Positions 46,423-56,879 of a stretch of DNA of 64,000 bases are shown here, one piece after another (the first letter of the stretch is position 1; the number at the start of each line of letters is the position of its first letter). Location of the stretch: positions 1,240,001 to 1,304,000 of the forward strand of contig NZ_CP048602.1 in assembly GCF_012427705.1 (NCBI RefSeq), written 5' to 3'. Position numbers and translations under genes: made by a program. Source of the stretch: Vreelandella piezotolerans. Its GTDB lineage: Bacteria > Pseudomonadota > Gammaproteobacteria > Pseudomonadales > Halomonadaceae. The notes below the pieces were generated by a model. The model was not told the origin of the DNA. It was given only the letters and a program-made list of their open reading frames with translations, and did not search any database.

Positions 46423-48216
46423 TTAGGGCGCGCGTACGGGCCTAAGTTCAGGATGGCGTTCTAGCAAATCATCGATTTGCGGGTGATACGCCGCGCGCTG
46501 AAGAATTCGCTCGATGAGCTCTCGCGCTTCATCGCTACGTCCCAGCGAGTGCAGAACCTCGGCGAGGTGCGCGGCAATTTCTTGGTCGGGCATTTGGGCG
46601 TAGGCACTCTCCAGCCACGCGAGTGCGTCATTGGGCTGGCCAAGTCGGAAGTATACCCACCCCATACTATCGAGTACTGCGGGGTTATTAGGGTCGGCCT
46701 CGTAGGCGCGCTCGATCAGGTCGCGGGCCTCCTCTAGCCTGCCAGCAATATTGAGATCGGCCAGAGTGTAGCCCAGCGCGTTCAGCGCATCGGCATTGTT
46801 GGGCTCGGTGCGCAGGATCTGACGTAAATCCTGCTCCATGCCGGCCAAATCACCTCTCTCCCAGGCGCGCATGGCACGCATGTAAAGAAGGCTGGTGTCA
46901 TCCGGCGTGCGGGTGAGTTCACGATTCAGTAACGCCGTGGCGTCCTCTTGACGTGAGAGCTCGTCGAGCAGCTGTACTTCTAGCCGTACCAAGTCGCCAA
47001 AGTAAGCATCGTGGCGCATACGCTCGATGCGCAGAAAGGCGCGGGCGTCCAGCAGGCGGTCGTCGTCGATCAGCATGTTGGCCGCTGCGGCTCTGGCGGG
47101 AAGAAACTCGTTGCCCTCCTGCACTTGTCGATAGTAAAGAAGGGCATTGTCGACTTCATCTTGAGACTGCGCAATGGCACCCATCAGGAAGTAGACGAGG
47201 TTTGGGACGTTCTCTTGACCAATCAATGGTTGCAGCAGCCGATAGGCGGGCTCGCTGTGTCCCTCTTCTAAATAAAGCTGTGCGAGAGCAATACGTAGTT
47301 CCTGGTTGCCGCCATGACTATCGAGAAGCGCGTTGGTTTGCTCCTCGGCGGCGGTAATGTTGTTGAGCCGGATTTCTGCCTGAGCCAGCATGAGGATGAA
47401 TCGCACGTCGTCCGGGGCAAGGTTCAAGCCCTGCTGGGCGGCTCGCTGTGCGCCACGGTGGTCGCCGGTTTCAAGTGCTAGACGGGCTTTGGCAAGCCAT
47501 AGCGCGGATGACTCGGGGGCTTGTTGCTCCACCTCGTTCAAGTAGCGCTGCGCCGTTTGCGTTTCTCCTAGGGCGGCTTCGATCAAGGCGGTACCTAGCA
47601 GCACATCGCTATGAAACTCGCGCTGGGCGGCGTCGGGCTCGCCGAGGTAGCGTCGTAACTGCTGGGCTAGCAGGCGTAGCGGTGCCTCTTCCGCTACAGC
47701 GATTTCGGCAAAGGTGGCGATCTCACCGTTACCGCCAGCCCTGGCGATGGCGAGTCGTTGCTCAAGGCTGTCGAGCCAATCGCCACGCTGAAGCGACAGC
47801 GACGCTAACAGGCGGTTGGGCGTCTCTGCTTGTGGATCGAGCTCACGCCAGCGAAGCGCGGCGCTTTCCATCAACGCCGCGTCGTTACCAAACCGAGCAG
47901 CAAACGTGGCGCGTTCGGCAAGCCCCGGCGAGGTATAGCGCTGCGCGGCGTCGAGATAGCCTTGCCCAGCATAGCGGTAGTCGCCTCGCTGCCCGGCCAG
48001 CTCGGCGGCCAGCAGGGTGCTCAAGCCTGCGGCATCCAAGCCGCGTGTGATGGGGGGCGCCGATGCCATGGGATCATCGACACGAGATGGCGCGTCGTTA
48101 CCCAGCAGCGAGGGCGAGAGCTGACAGCCGCTCAACATCAGCATGGCGGCCAGGGGGTACAGTGGAAAACCCGAAAACGAAAGGGGAATACCCAGAAGTG
48201 TTGCGCGATGGGGCAT
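46423..48216 (-). CDS. Tetratricopeptide-repeat lipoprotein
   Basis: A predicted lipoprotein of about 597 residues (signal with LMLSGC lipobox) made mostly of TPR-like helical pairs; the clearest are near the C-terminus (ADALNALGYTLADLNIAG, NNPAVLDSMGWVYFRLGQPN, QEIAAHLAEVLHSLGRSDEA). Such proteins are common upstream of lolB in this group and are thought to serve as envelope scaffolds, but no precise role is known. The start at 48216 is chosen for a compact signal peptide; an ATG at 48231 adds five residues. It is divergent from hemA. Confidence 0.85.
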   Translation of the reverse strand: MPHRATLLGIPLSFSGFPLYPLAAMLMLSGCQLSPSLLGNDAPSRVDDPMASAPPITRGLDAAGLSTLLAAELAGQRGDYRYAGQGYLDAAQRYTSPGLAERATFAARFGNDAALMESAALRWRELDPQAETPNRLLASLSLQRGDWLDSLEQRLAIARAGGNGEIATFAEIAVAEEAPLRLLAQQLRRYLGEPDAAQREFHSDVLLGTALIEAALGETQTAQRYLNEVEQQAPESSALWLAKARLALETGDHRGAQRAAQQGLNLAPDDVRFILMLAQAEIRLNNITAAEEQTNALLDSHGGNQELRIALAQLYLEEGHSEPAYRLLQPLIGQENVPNLVYFLMGAIAQSQDEVDNALLYYRQVQEGNEFLPARAAAANMLIDDDRLLDARAFLRIERMRHDAYFGDLVRLEVQLLDELSRQEDATALLNRELTRTPDDTSLLYMRAMRAWERGDLAGMEQDLRQILRTEPNNADALNALGYTLADLNIAGRLEEARDLIERAYEADPNNPAVLDSMGWVYFRLGQPNDALAWLESAYAQMPDQEIAAHLAEVLHSLGRSDEARELIERILQRAAYHPQIDDLLERHPELRPVRAP

Positions 48217-48444
48217 GCGTATCTCGATCAAGTGGCCGAGTGTTCAGCATAGCGGCTTGGCTGCCTGCGGCAAAGTGGTGTGCGCCAGAAGATGCTCGGC
48301 TGTGATAGAATGACTCTCCTTGAAAAAGAGCCGAGTCAGCGCAATTCACTTACAAAGCTGCTCTCTTAGACTTGTATCAGCAAGCCAAGAAACAATGACC
48401 GACAGTGACGTGACGACCGATCCACTAGCGAAGACGCATAACCC

Positions 48445-49755
48445 ATGACGCTTCTTGCCCTGGGAATCAATCATCGTACTGCTACCGTCGCGGTGCGCGA
48501 GCAGGTGGCTTTTACGCCAACGCAGCTAGAAAGCGCGCTGGCCGAGCTGCGCAGCCTGCCTCACATCAGCGAAGCAGCGGTACTTTCGACGTGTAATCGC
48601 ACGGAGCTTTACTGTGTGACGGATGCCGCCGGTGAGCAAACCGTATTGGACTGGCTGGGCCGTTTTCATAATTTGCGTGTGGAAGAGCTTACCCGCTGTG
48701 CCTACCACTACCACGATAACGATGCCGCGCGTCACTTGATGCGCGTGGCCGTTGGGCTGGACTCCATGGTGTTGGGCGAGCCACAGATTCTGGGTCAGTT
48801 GAAAGAGGCTTACCAGCAGGCGCGCCAGGCCAAGGGGCTGGGTGGCGAGCTGGAGCGGCTTTTTCAGCACACCTTTGCCGTGGCCAAACAGGTACGCACC
48901 GAAACCGGAATCGGCAAGAACCCGGTGTCGGTGGCCTATGCCGCCGTTAGCATGGCCAGCCGCATTTTCGATGATTTCAGTCGCGCCAATGCGCTATTGA
49001 TAGGTGCGGGGGAGACCATCGAACTAGTGGCTCGCCACCTGCACGAGGCGGGGGTACGTCAGCTCACCGTTGCCAACCGTACCCGTGAACGTGCCGAACG
49101 GGTCTCCTCTTCGCTCGGAGGCACGGCGATTACCCTGCCGGAAATTCCCGACGCCTTGGAGCGTGCCGATATCGTCATCTCGTCCACCGCCTCGCCGCTG
49201 CCGATTCTGGGTAAGGGCATGGTCGAGCGGGCGCTGAAGAAGCGCCGCCATCGCCCGGTCTTCATGGTAGACATCGCCGTGCCCCGGGATATCGAGCCGG
49301 AAGTGGGGGAGCTGGCGGACGTGTTCCTGTATACCGTCGATGACCTGGAAGAGGTGATCGAGGAGAACCGGCGTCATCGCCAGGTTGCGGCCGACCAAGC
49401 CGAGTCGCTGATCGAACACGGCGTGGGGAGCTGGCAGCAGGAGCGGCGGGTACGCAATGGGGGCGAAGTGATTCGCGATTTTCGGCGTCACGGTGAATCG
49501 CTGCGCGACCAAGCCCGCGACCAGGCGTTGGAGCGTCTGGCCAAAGGCGAAGACCCCGCCAAAGTGGTCGAGCGTTTGGCGCACCAGCTCGCTAACCGGT
49601 TCATGCATCAGCCGACGCTGACCATTCGCGAAGCGGCTGCCCAGGAAAACCACGATTTGCTCAGCGCCGCGCCGCGCCTGCTGCTACCACCGAAGCCCGC
49701 CTTCGAGCAGCCTGCGCCCTCGGCAAAACGCCAGAAGGATGATACGCCCGCATGA
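48445..49755 (+). CDS. hemA: Glutamyl-tRNA reductase
   Basis: First enzyme of the C5 pathway to haem, reducing glutamyl-tRNA to glutamate-1-semialdehyde with NADPH. The catalytic Cys50 lies in [24 protein letters not shown] and the NADP-binding [14 protein letters not shown] follow, and a C-terminal dimerisation domain ends with a proline-rich tail. 436 residues. Its last four bases overlap the prfA start. Confidence 0.96.
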   Translation: MTLLALGINHRTATVAVREQVAFTPTQLESALAELRSLPHISEAAVLSTCNRTELYCVTDAAGEQTVLDWLGRFHNLRVEELTRCAYHYHDNDAARHLMRVAVGLDSMVLGEPQILGQLKEAYQQARQAKGLGGELERLFQHTFAVAKQVRTETGIGKNPVSVAYAAVSMASRIFDDFSRANALLIGAGETIELVARHLHEAGVRQLTVANRTRERAERVSSSLGGTAITLPEIPDALERADIVISSTASPLPILGKGMVERALKKRRHRPVFMVDIAVPRDIEPEVGELADVFLYTVDDLEEVIEENRRHRQVAADQAESLIEHGVGSWQQERRVRNGGEVIRDFRRHGESLRDQARDQALERLAKGEDPAKVVERLAHQLANRFMHQPTLTIREAAAQENHDLLSAAPRLLLPPKPAFEQPAPSAKRQKDDTPA

Positions 49756-50840
49756 AAGAGACTTTGCGCCAACGTTTAGACAGCTTTTCCGACCGGTTCG
49801 AAGAGCTGGCCATGCTGCTGTCGGATCCTGAGGTGATCAACAATCAACAGCGCTTTCGCGACTACTCCCGTGAGTACGCCGAACTCGAAGAGCTGGTCGC
49901 CGCGTGGAAGCGTTATCTCGACGTGGAACAGAGCATTGCCGACGCCGAGCAGCTCAGCCGCGACAGCGACCCCGACATGCGCGAGCTGGCCGAGATGGAG
50001 ATCATCGAAGGCCGCGAGCAGTTGGAAACGCTCGACGTGGAGCTCAAGCGCCTGCTGATCCCGAAAGATCCCGACGATGGGCGCGGCGTCTTTTTGGAAG
50101 TGCGTGCAGGTACTGGCGGGGACGAAGCCGCTATTTTTGCGGGCGATCTGTTTCGCATGTACTCCCGCTATGCGGAAAAGCGTGGCTGGCGTGTCGAAGT
50201 CGTCAGTGCCAGCCACGGCGAGCAGGGCGGTTATAAAGAAGTCATCTCCCGGGTGAAGGGTGAAGGCGTCTACGCGCGGCTCAAGTTCGAGTCGGGCGCT
50301 CACCGGGTGCAGCGCGTACCGGCAACCGAATCGCAGGGGCGTATCCACACGTCAGCGTGCACCGTCGCGGTGATGCCCGAGGTGGACGAGGTGGGGGATA
50401 TCGATATCAATCCGGCCGATTTGCGGGTTGATACCTACCGCTCCAGCGGTGCCGGTGGTCAGCACGTCAATACCACCGACTCCGCGATCCGTATTACCCA
50501 CCTGCCCACCGGCGTGGTGGTGGAGTGCCAGGAAGAGCGTAGCCAGCACAAGAACCGTGCCAAAGCGATGTCGCTGCTGGCCGCCAAGCTCAAACGCAAC
50601 GCCGTGGATTCACAGCGCCAGGAGCAGGCCGATGCTCGCCGCTCGTTGGTAGGGTCGGGGGATCGCAGCGAGCGAATCCGGACGTACAACTTCCCCCAAG
50701 GGCGCATTACCGACCACCGGATCAACCTGACGCTCTACAAGCTGACCGAAGTAGTGAGCGGCGAGCAATTGGACGACGTCATCGAGCCTCTGATTCACGA
50801 GTACCAAGCAGAACAGCTCTCGGCGCTGCAGGACGCTTGA
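49752..50840 (+). CDS. prfA: Peptide chain release factor 1
   Basis: Reads UAA and UAG stop codons. The GGQ catalytic motif is in [15 protein letters not shown], and the codon-recognition region contains the PxT-type tripeptide VPATES. 362 residues. It overlaps hemA by four bases and prmC by one, so the three genes are translationally coupled. Confidence 0.97.
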   Translation: MKETLRQRLDSFSDRFEELAMLLSDPEVINNQQRFRDYSREYAELEELVAAWKRYLDVEQSIADAEQLSRDSDPDMRELAEMEIIEGREQLETLDVELKRLLIPKDPDDGRGVFLEVRAGTGGDEAAIFAGDLFRMYSRYAEKRGWRVEVVSASHGEQGGYKEVISRVKGEGVYARLKFESGAHRVQRVPATESQGRIHTSACTVAVMPEVDEVGDIDINPADLRVDTYRSSGAGGQHVNTTDSAIRITHLPTGVVVECQEERSQHKNRAKAMSLLAAKLKRNAVDSQRQEQADARRSLVGSGDRSERIRTYNFPQGRITDHRINLTLYKLTEVVSGEQLDDVIEPLIHEYQAEQLSALQDA

Positions 50841-51688
50841 TGACGTTCGACGCCCTTCTGAAGAGCGCTGCCCAGCGGTTGCAGCGCGCCGGTTCGCCAT
50901 CGCCACGGATCGATGCTGAGGTGTTGATGGCATTCGCTGCAAGCCGCAGCCGCACGTGGCTATACACTTGGGGCGATAGCGAATGCCCCACCTGGGAGCA
51001 TGCTCGCTTTGACGCCTTGGTCGCCGCGCGTGCTCAGGGACAGCCGGTGGCTTACTTGACCGGAGAGCGCGAGTTTTGGGGCCTGCCGCTAGCCACCTCG
51101 CCCTCTACGCTGATCCCCCGTCCCGATACCGAAACGCTAGTGGACGTCGTGCTGGCGCGTGCCAAAGCGCCCAGCGGCAGGCTGCTCGATTTGGGGACGG
51201 GCACCGGGGCTATCGCGCTGGCCTTTGCCAGTGAGCGGCCGATGTGGCAAGTCATTGGGGTCGATGTTCGGCCGGAGGCAGTGTCGCTTGCCACTCACAA
51301 TGCTCAGACACTGCACATCGCTAACGCAACTTTTTTGCTGAGCGACTGGTTTGCTTCGCTGGGAGTGCCGCCTGACGGCGATGCATTCGATATCATCGTG
51401 AGTAACCCGCCTTACATCGCCGCCGACGACCCGCATTTGTCCGAGGGTGACGTGCGCTTCGAGCCCCGTTCGGCGCTGGTGGCCGAGGGGGATGGCATGG
51501 CGGACTTGATGCATCTGATCATCGCTGCCCAAGCGTTTCTTTCTCCCAGCGGCTGGCTGGCGCTAGAGCACGGTTACCAGCAGGCTGCCTGCGTTCGCCA
51601 AGCATTGATGCAGGCGGGCTATCAAAACGTTGAAAGCGTACAAGACATCGGCGGCCATGAACGGGTTACCCTGGGGCATCTCGAATAA
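50840..51688 (+). CDS. prmC: Release factor glutamine methyltransferase
   Basis: Methylates the GGQ glutamine of RF1 and RF2. SAM motif LLDLGTGTGAIALAFA and catalytic NPPY in IVSNPPYIAADD. The ATG at 50840 shares its A with the prfA stop codon; a TTG three bases earlier is also open. 282 residues. Confidence 0.95.
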   Translation: MTFDALLKSAAQRLQRAGSPSPRIDAEVLMAFAASRSRTWLYTWGDSECPTWEHARFDALVAARAQGQPVAYLTGEREFWGLPLATSPSTLIPRPDTETLVDVVLARAKAPSGRLLDLGTGTGAIALAFASERPMWQVIGVDVRPEAVSLATHNAQTLHIANATFLLSDWFASLGVPPDGDAFDIIVSNPPYIAADDPHLSEGDVRFEPRSALVAEGDGMADLMHLIIAAQAFLSPSGWLALEHGYQQAACVRQALMQAGYQNVESVQDIGGHERVTLGHLE

Positions 51689-51718
51689 CTGCCTGATTCA
51701 TCAGTATTGGATCCTGCC

Positions 51719-52219
51719 ATGAAACCAAAAAATAGAACGCTGGACCGTATCGACCTGAAGATTCTGCGCTGTCTGCAGGAAAACGCACGTATCTCCTATG
51801 TAGACCTTGCTTCGGAAGTTGGGTTATCCACAACCCCTTGTTTGGAGCGTGTCAAACGCCTGGAGCGAGCGGGCATCATCCGCGGCTACCAAGCCATTCT
51901 CGATCCCCGGGCGCTCAAGGCGAATTTGCTGGTGTTCGTCGAAATTAGTCTGGAAACCCAATCGCCGACGGTGTTCGACGAGTTCCGCCGAGCGGTCGAG
52001 AAGCTGCCGCAGATTCAGGAGTGTCACTTGGTCTCTGGGCAGTTCGACTATATTTTGAAGTGCCGCATTCCCGAAATGGCCGCGTATCGTCAGCTATTGG
52101 GCGATGTAGTGCTGACCCTTCCCGGCGTGAAAGAGTCGAAAAGCTACGTGGTGATGGAAGAGGTAAAGGAGAGCTTTAGCCTGCACATCCCCGATATCGA
52201 GGAGTTTGAGGATAAGTAA
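51719..52219 (+). CDS. lrp: Leucine-responsive regulatory protein (Lrp/AsnC family)
   Basis: A 166-residue global regulator type protein. The helix-turn-helix (about 14-55, LASEVGLSTTPCLERVKRLE) and the RAM effector domain (ALKANLLVFVEISLE, IQECHLVSGQFDYILKCR, GVKESKSYVVMEEVKES in part) are both very close to E. coli Lrp. The ATG at 51719 gives the usual N-terminus; the TTG at 51707 is rejected. Unusually it lies between prmC and moeB on the same strand (30-base gap before, 4 bases after), where pseudomonads have prmC followed directly by moeB. Confidence 0.92.
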   Translation: MKPKNRTLDRIDLKILRCLQENARISYVDLASEVGLSTTPCLERVKRLERAGIIRGYQAILDPRALKANLLVFVEISLETQSPTVFDEFRRAVEKLPQIQECHLVSGQFDYILKCRIPEMAAYRQLLGDVVLTLPGVKESKSYVVMEEVKESFSLHIPDIEEFEDK

Positions 52220-52223
52220 CGCG

Positions 52224-52979
52224 ATGATGGACGATCAGGCGCTGCTGCGCTATAGCCGCCAAATCATGCTGCCCGAGGTCGATATTGGCGGCCAGGAGCG
52301 CCTGAGTGCTGCTCATGCCCTGATCATTGGTGCCGGCGGGCTCGGCTCGCCGGTAGCGCTCTATCTGGCGGCGGCGGGCGTTGGCAGGATCACCATCGTC
52401 GATGCGGATCAGGTGGAGTTGACAAATTTACAGCGTCAAATTGCCCACCAGCAAGCCAGTCTGGGGGTCAACAAAGCGCGCTCAGCGAAGGAGCGTATGC
52501 AGGCGCTCAACCCGGAGTGCCATGTCGTGGCGATCGAGCAACATGCCGAAGGCGAGGCGCTCATGGACTTGGTGGCCTCGGCCGACGTAGTGCTGGACTG
52601 CACCGATCGATTCTCCAGTCGCTATGCCATCAATGCCGCCTCTCAGCGGGCGGGCGTGCCGCTGATTTCCGGTGCAGCGATTCGCTTTTCGGGCCAGTTG
52701 GCGGTGTTTGATCCCCGTGATGATGCCTGCCCCTGCTATGCCTGCCTCTACCCGCCAGGCGATAGTGACGACGAAACGTTGAGCTGTGCGGAGAGCGGGG
52801 TCATGGCCCCGCTGGTGGGGCTGATCGGCTGTTTCCAGGCGGTCGAAGCGTTCAAACTGATCAGTGGCGCGGGCAGGTCACATCAGGGCTTGTCCACCTT
52901 CGATGGCTTGAGCGGCCAGTGGCGCCATTTCCAAGTGCCGAGAGATCCTGCCTGCCCAGTGTGTAGCGCCCGCGCATAA
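52224..52979 (+). CDS. moeB: HesA/MoeB/ThiF-family adenylyltransferase
   Basis: An E1-like enzyme that activates the C-terminus of a ubiquitin-like sulfur carrier (MoaD or ThiS). The nucleotide-binding IIGAGGLGSPVALYLAAAG and the conserved NLQRQIAH are present, along with zinc-site cysteine pairs in CPCYACLYP and CPVCSA. 251 residues, the short form without a rhodanese domain. The ATG at 52224 follows the lrp stop codon by four bases; ATG 52227 is equally possible. Which carrier it serves is not shown by neighbours. Confidence 0.9.
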   Translation: MMDDQALLRYSRQIMLPEVDIGGQERLSAAHALIIGAGGLGSPVALYLAAAGVGRITIVDADQVELTNLQRQIAHQQASLGVNKARSAKERMQALNPECHVVAIEQHAEGEALMDLVASADVVLDCTDRFSSRYAINAASQRAGVPLISGAAIRFSGQLAVFDPRDDACPCYACLYPPGDSDDETLSCAESGVMAPLVGLIGCFQAVEAFKLISGAGRSHQGLSTFDGLSGQWRHFQVPRDPACPVCSARA

Positions 52980-53005
52980 AAGAACGCCCGCAGGGAGGCG
53001 GGCGT
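52975..53005. terminator. Terminator between moeB and ahpF
   Basis: ACGCCCGC (52984-52991) and GCGGGCGT (52998-53005) form an 8-bp stem. The minus-strand side continues TTCTTTTAT, so it suits ahpF best, but it lies directly after the moeB stop codon and may serve both. Confidence 0.75.
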
Positions 53006-53078
53006 GACGTCACGGTCTTCACGTCAAAGGAACGAACTCAGTAGGGCGGTACGGCCGCCCTCTTAGCCAGTCATTCGC

Positions 53079-54635
53079 TTAATGACGAATCAGGTAGTCG
53101 AAGGCACCCAAGGACGCTTTGGCGCCTTCACCCATGGCAATGATGATCTGCTTGTAAGGCACAGTGGTCACATCGCCTGCGGCGAACACGCCGGGCACCG
53201 AGGTCATGCCGTGGGCATCGACGATGATCTCGCCACGCGGGGACATTTCGATGGGCGAGCCTTTCAACCACTCGGTGTTGGGCACCAAGCCGATTTGTAC
53301 GAAAATGCCTTCCAGTGCGATGCTCTTCACTTCATCGGTATTGCGGTCTTTGTAAGTCAGGCCGTTGACACGGCTGCCGTCGCCAGTGACCTCGGTGGTC
53401 TGAGCGTTCAGCACGATGTCGACGTTGGGCAGGCTCTTCAGCTTCTTCTGCAAGACGGCATCGGCGCGCATTTCGCCCATGAACTCCACCAGCGTCACGT
53501 GACCGACGATGCCGGCCAGGTCGATCGCGGCTTCGACGCCCGAGTTACCGCCCCCGATGACCGCCACTCGCTTTCCTTTGAACAGCGGGCCGTCACAGTG
53601 GGGGCAGTAGGCAACGCCTTTGTTGCGGTACTCCTGTTCGCCAGGCACGTTCATTTCGCGCCAGCGGGCGCCGGTCGCCAGTACCAGGGTCTTGCTCTTC
53701 AGCTTCGCGCCAGATTCGAAGGTGACCTCGTGCAGGCCGCCATCGGCCTCCGCTGCTTTGAACGATGTAGCGCGCTGCAGATTCATGACGTCGACGTCGT
53801 ACTCTTTGACGTGCTCTTCGAGCGCGCTGACCAGCTTGGGACCTTCGGTATGGGTGACGGAGATGAAGTTCTCGATGCCCATGGTATCGGCGACTTGACC
53901 GCCGAAGCGCTCAGCGGCAACGCCGGTGTTGATGCCTTTACGGGCGGAGTAGATCGCTGCCGACGCACCTGCTGGGCCGCCGCCGATGACGAGCGTATCG
54001 AACGCAGCTTTTTCGCTCAGCTTCTTCGCTTCGCGTTCTGCAGCGCCGGTATCGACCTTGGCGAGAATCTGTTCGAGGGTCATGCGTCCCTGGTCAAACG
54101 GCTTGCCGTTCAAGTAGATGCTGGGCACGGACATGATTTCGCGCGATTCGACTTCATCCTGGAACAGCGCACCGTCGATGGCGACGTGGCGCACCTTCGG
54201 ATTAAAGATTGCCATCAGGTTCAGTGCCTGGACCACATCTGGGCAGTTCTGGCAGGAGAGCGAGTAGTAGGTCTCGAACAGCATTTCGCCGTCGAGATCC
54301 TTGATTTGGTCCAGCAGCGCTTGAGAGGTCTTCGGTGGGTGGCCACCCACTTGCAACAGCGCCAGTACCAGCGAAGTGAACTCGTGGCCCATGGGGATGC
54401 CAGCAAAGACCACGCCGGTCTCTTCTCCGGGGCGGTTGATGGCAAACGACGGGGTACGGCTGTCTTGCCCGTCGGTGTGCAGAGTAATCTTATCGGTGAG
54501 GCTGCTGATATCTTCCAGCAGACCCAGTAATTCACGTGACTTGGCACCGTCATCGAGGGACGCAACGATCTCGAACGGTTGAGTCACTTTTTCCAGGTAA
54601 GCTTTCAACTGATTTTTTAAATTGGCGTCCAGCAT
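53079..54635 (-). CDS. ahpF: Alkyl hydroperoxide reductase, flavoprotein subunit
   Basis: Passes electrons from NAD(P)H to AhpC. The N-terminal thioredoxin-like domain has C-x2-C in [10 protein letters not shown]; a flavoprotein core with [19 protein letters not shown] and a second redox pair in [13 protein letters not shown] follow. The ATG at 54635 with GAGGAAG upstream gives 518 residues, the normal length; the 83-residue extension to 54884 crosses the ahpC-ahpF hairpin and is rejected. Confidence 0.96.
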   Translation of the reverse strand: MLDANLKNQLKAYLEKVTQPFEIVASLDDGAKSRELLGLLEDISSLTDKITLHTDGQDSRTPSFAINRPGEETGVVFAGIPMGHEFTSLVLALLQVGGHPPKTSQALLDQIKDLDGEMLFETYYSLSCQNCPDVVQALNLMAIFNPKVRHVAIDGALFQDEVESREIMSVPSIYLNGKPFDQGRMTLEQILAKVDTGAAEREAKKLSEKAAFDTLVIGGGPAGASAAIYSARKGINTGVAAERFGGQVADTMGIENFISVTHTEGPKLVSALEEHVKEYDVDVMNLQRATSFKAAEADGGLHEVTFESGAKLKSKTLVLATGARWREMNVPGEQEYRNKGVAYCPHCDGPLFKGKRVAVIGGGNSGVEAAIDLAGIVGHVTLVEFMGEMRADAVLQKKLKSLPNVDIVLNAQTTEVTGDGSRVNGLTYKDRNTDEVKSIALEGIFVQIGLVPNTEWLKGSPIEMSPRGEIIVDAHGMTSVPGVFAAGDVTTVPYKQIIIAMGEGAKASLGAFDYLIRH

Positions 54636-54759
54636 GACAGTGGCTTCCTCGCAGTCAGCAGTAAGTCGTTCTCGACCTAAAACGCTCGCTGCCGAGTCAG
54701 TCGGGCAGCCAATGGCGCTAGGGAAAACAGGGATGCGGTGATACGGGTGCTTAAACGGA

Positions 54760-54784
54760 ACACCCGGGCCAAGTGCCCGGGTGT
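54760..54784 (-). terminator. Hairpin between ahpC and ahpF, possible attenuator
   Basis: ACACCCGGGC (54760-54769) and GCCCGGGTGT (54775-54784) form a strong stem 30 bases after the ahpC stop codon. No long T run follows, so partial termination giving more AhpC than AhpF is plausible. Confidence 0.55.
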
Positions 54785-54814
54785 CATGCTGCCGGTAGGG
54801 CAGCGGTAGGCGAG

Positions 54815-55378
54815 TTAGATTTTGCCTACGAGATCCAGAGACGGGGCAAGTGTCTCTTCGCCTTCTTTCCATTTGGCCGGGCACACTTCGTTCGGGTTTT
54901 CACGAACGTATTGAGCTGCCTTCACTTTACGCAGCAGCTCTTCGGCGTTACGGCCAATGTTGCCAGCGTTGATTTCGACGATCTGGATTTTGCCATCGGG
55001 GTCAACGACGAAGGTGCCGCGCTCAGCCAGACCCGCTTCTTCGATGAGTACTTCGAAGTTGCGAGAAATTTGCAGGGTCGGGTCAGCGATCATCGGGTAC
55101 TGAAGCTTGCCGATGGTTTCAGAGCTGTCGTGCCATGCTTTGTGGGTAAAGTGGGTGTCGGTAGATACGCTGTAGATTTCGACGCCCAGCTTCTTGAAGG
55201 CTTCGTAGTTGTCGGCCAGATCGCCAAGCTCGGTCGGGCAGACGAAGGTGAAGTCAGCCGGATAGAAGAAGAAAATGGACCACTGACCTTTCAGGTCCGC
55301 TTCAGTAACATCGATAAATTCGCCGTTCAGGTAGGCGGTGGCTTTAAACGGTTTTACTTCAGTGTTGATCAAAGACAT
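54815..55378 (-). CDS. ahpC: Alkyl hydroperoxide reductase, peroxiredoxin subunit
   Basis: A typical 2-Cys peroxiredoxin (187 residues) that reduces hydrogen peroxide, organic peroxides and peroxynitrite. The peroxidatic cysteine is in [11 protein letters not shown] and the resolving cysteine in [11 protein letters not shown]. It precedes ahpF on the same strand, as usual. A candidate OxyR element lies about 100 bases upstream. Confidence 0.97.
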   Translation of the reverse strand: MSLINTEVKPFKATAYLNGEFIDVTEADLKGQWSIFFFYPADFTFVCPTELGDLADNYEAFKKLGVEIYSVSTDTHFTHKAWHDSSETIGKLQYPMIADPTLQISRNFEVLIEEAGLAERGTFVVDPDGKIQIVEINAGNIGRNAEELLRKVKAAQYVRENPNEVCPAKWKEGEETLAPSLDLVGKI

Positions 55379-55478
55379 TTAGAACGTCTCCATAAAGGGT
55401 GAATGGCAGTAAAAAAAGTTGTTGCTAATGGTAGCGGGCTACGACTAATAGCTAAAATTGGAAAAATGAATCTTTCCA

Positions 55479-55493
55479 ATAGAAGTGGGCTAT
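55479..55493 (-). promoter_or_regulatory. Candidate OxyR element upstream of ahpC
   Basis: ATAG, seven bases, CTAT (55479-55493), embedded in CAATAG/CTATTG, is the half-site pair of the OxyR consensus. The next tetramers at the same seven-base spacing are degenerate (one is ATTG at 55457-55460). The rest of the 353-base ahpC-potF gap shows no credible gene; it is AT-richer than its flanks and must hold both promoters. Confidence 0.5.
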
Positions 55494-55731
55494 TGAACGA
55501 TTTGGCTACCCTTCGCGACACTTGTTGTGGGGGCAGTGGGCGCTTAATACAAGAATTTTTCGGTGGCTCTTGCGGTAGGCGGCACTGCACCGCAAAATTC
55601 GCACGGTTGCGAGAATCGCCTAAGCTGTTTTCAACTGCGTTGAGTCGGCGTACAGCGCCTTCATTCAAAGAGCAGTCGGTTGCCGACCGTGGGCTGTGGT
55701 GACGTGAATTTTACATTTTAGGAGCAGGTAG

Positions 55732-56835
55732 ATGGGGAACATCCAAAAACTTTCAGCGGCCGTTACGGCCATCTCTTTTGCCGTAGCGGCTGCCGCTGCC
55801 CACGCTGAGGAAGTGCGGGTATATAACTGGTCTGACTATATCGCCCCGGAAACGCTGGAGAAGTTCACCGAGCGTACCGGTATCGAAGTGACGTACGATG
55901 TGTACGACAGTAACGAAATTCTCGACGCAGCGCTCTTGTCGGGCCGTTCTGGCTACGACGTGGTGGTGCCGTCAACGTACTACTTTACCCGCCAACTCAA
56001 AGCGGGCGTTTTCCAGCCGCTGAACCATGAGCTGCTGCCGAACCTGGACAACCTCGACCCGGAGCTGATGGCCAATCTCGAAACCATCGACCCAGACAGC
56101 GAATACTCCGTTCCTTACATGTGGGGCACCAACGGCATCGGTTATAACGTCGAGCGAGTGACCGACATTCTCGGTGACGACGCTCCGTTGGATAGCTGGG
56201 CACTGCTGTTCGATCCAGAGATTACCACTAAGCTGAGCGAAGCGGGCTGTGGCCTATCGATGATGGATTCGGGCGATGAAATGCTATCGCCTGCCATGGT
56301 GTACCTTGGCTTGGATCCGCTGAACGAGACCGTCGAAGATATCGAAGCGGCTGGTGAGCTGATTGCCAACGTTCGCGACAACATCACTTACTTCCACTCC
56401 TCGCGCTACGTCTCTGACCTCGCTAATGGCGACATTTGTGTGGCGGCGGGTTACTCCGGCGATATCTTCCAGGCCGCTGCGCGTGCCGAAGAGGCGGGTC
56501 GTGATTTCACCATTGGCTATAGCATCCCGAAAGAGGGCGCTGCGCTTTGGTTCGACATGATGGCGGTGCCGGCCGATGCGCCGAATCCTGAGAATGCCCA
56601 CGCGTTCATCAATTTCATTCTCGACCCGGAAATCGCTGCCGAGATCAGCGAGTACGTGCGTTACGCCAACCCCAACTTGGCTGCTAACGAGTATCTCTCT
56701 GATGAGCTGATCAACGACCCGGCCATTTACCCTGAGACCGACGTAATGAAGAACCTTTACGTCCAAGTCGAAAAACCCCAGGAGCTGCTGCGTGCTCGAA
56801 CGCGCACCTGGAACCGCGTCAAATCTGGACGTTAA
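55732..56835 (+). CDS. potF: Polyamine ABC transporter, periplasmic binding protein
   Basis: The solute-binding component of a putrescine/spermidine importer. A signal peptide (AVTAISFAVAAAAAHAEE) is followed by VRVYNWSDYIAPETLEKF, the typical start of PotD/PotF mature proteins, and acidic binding-site segments such as DVVVPSTYYF and YMWGTNGIGYN. 367 residues. The PotF (putrescine) rather than PotD assignment rests on the full potFGHI gene order. Confidence 0.93.
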   Translation: MGNIQKLSAAVTAISFAVAAAAAHAEEVRVYNWSDYIAPETLEKFTERTGIEVTYDVYDSNEILDAALLSGRSGYDVVVPSTYYFTRQLKAGVFQPLNHELLPNLDNLDPELMANLETIDPDSEYSVPYMWGTNGIGYNVERVTDILGDDAPLDSWALLFDPEITTKLSEAGCGLSMMDSGDEMLSPAMVYLGLDPLNETVEDIEAAGELIANVRDNITYFHSSRYVSDLANGDICVAAGYSGDIFQAAARAEEAGRDFTIGYSIPKEGAALWFDMMAVPADAPNPENAHAFINFILDPEIAAEISEYVRYANPNLAANEYLSDELINDPAIYPETDVMKNLYVQVEKPQELLRARTRTWNRVKSGR

Positions 56836-56855
56836 TGCCAATCATCGTCTGACGG

Positions 56856-56879
56856 CGAGCCGGGCAGCTGCCCGGCTCG
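56856..56879 (+). terminator. Hairpins between potF and potG
   Basis: CGAGCCGGGCAG and CTGCCCGGCTCG form a 24-base perfect palindrome, with GTTTGTCTTTTAT after it. A smaller GCCCG/CGGGC stem at 56896-56911 follows, ending in CTTTTG. Such hairpins often raise the level of the binding protein over the membrane parts of an ABC operon. Confidence 0.6.

Noticed and set aside
53082..54530. A 482-codon plus-strand frame opposite ahpF
   Set aside because: AhpF is unmistakable on the minus strand; the plus frame has no recognisable domain and no good start context.
55403..55702. A 99-codon plus-strand frame in the ahpC-potF gap
   Set aside because: It covers the likely ahpC promoter and the OxyR-like element, lacks a ribosome site and resembles no family I know.
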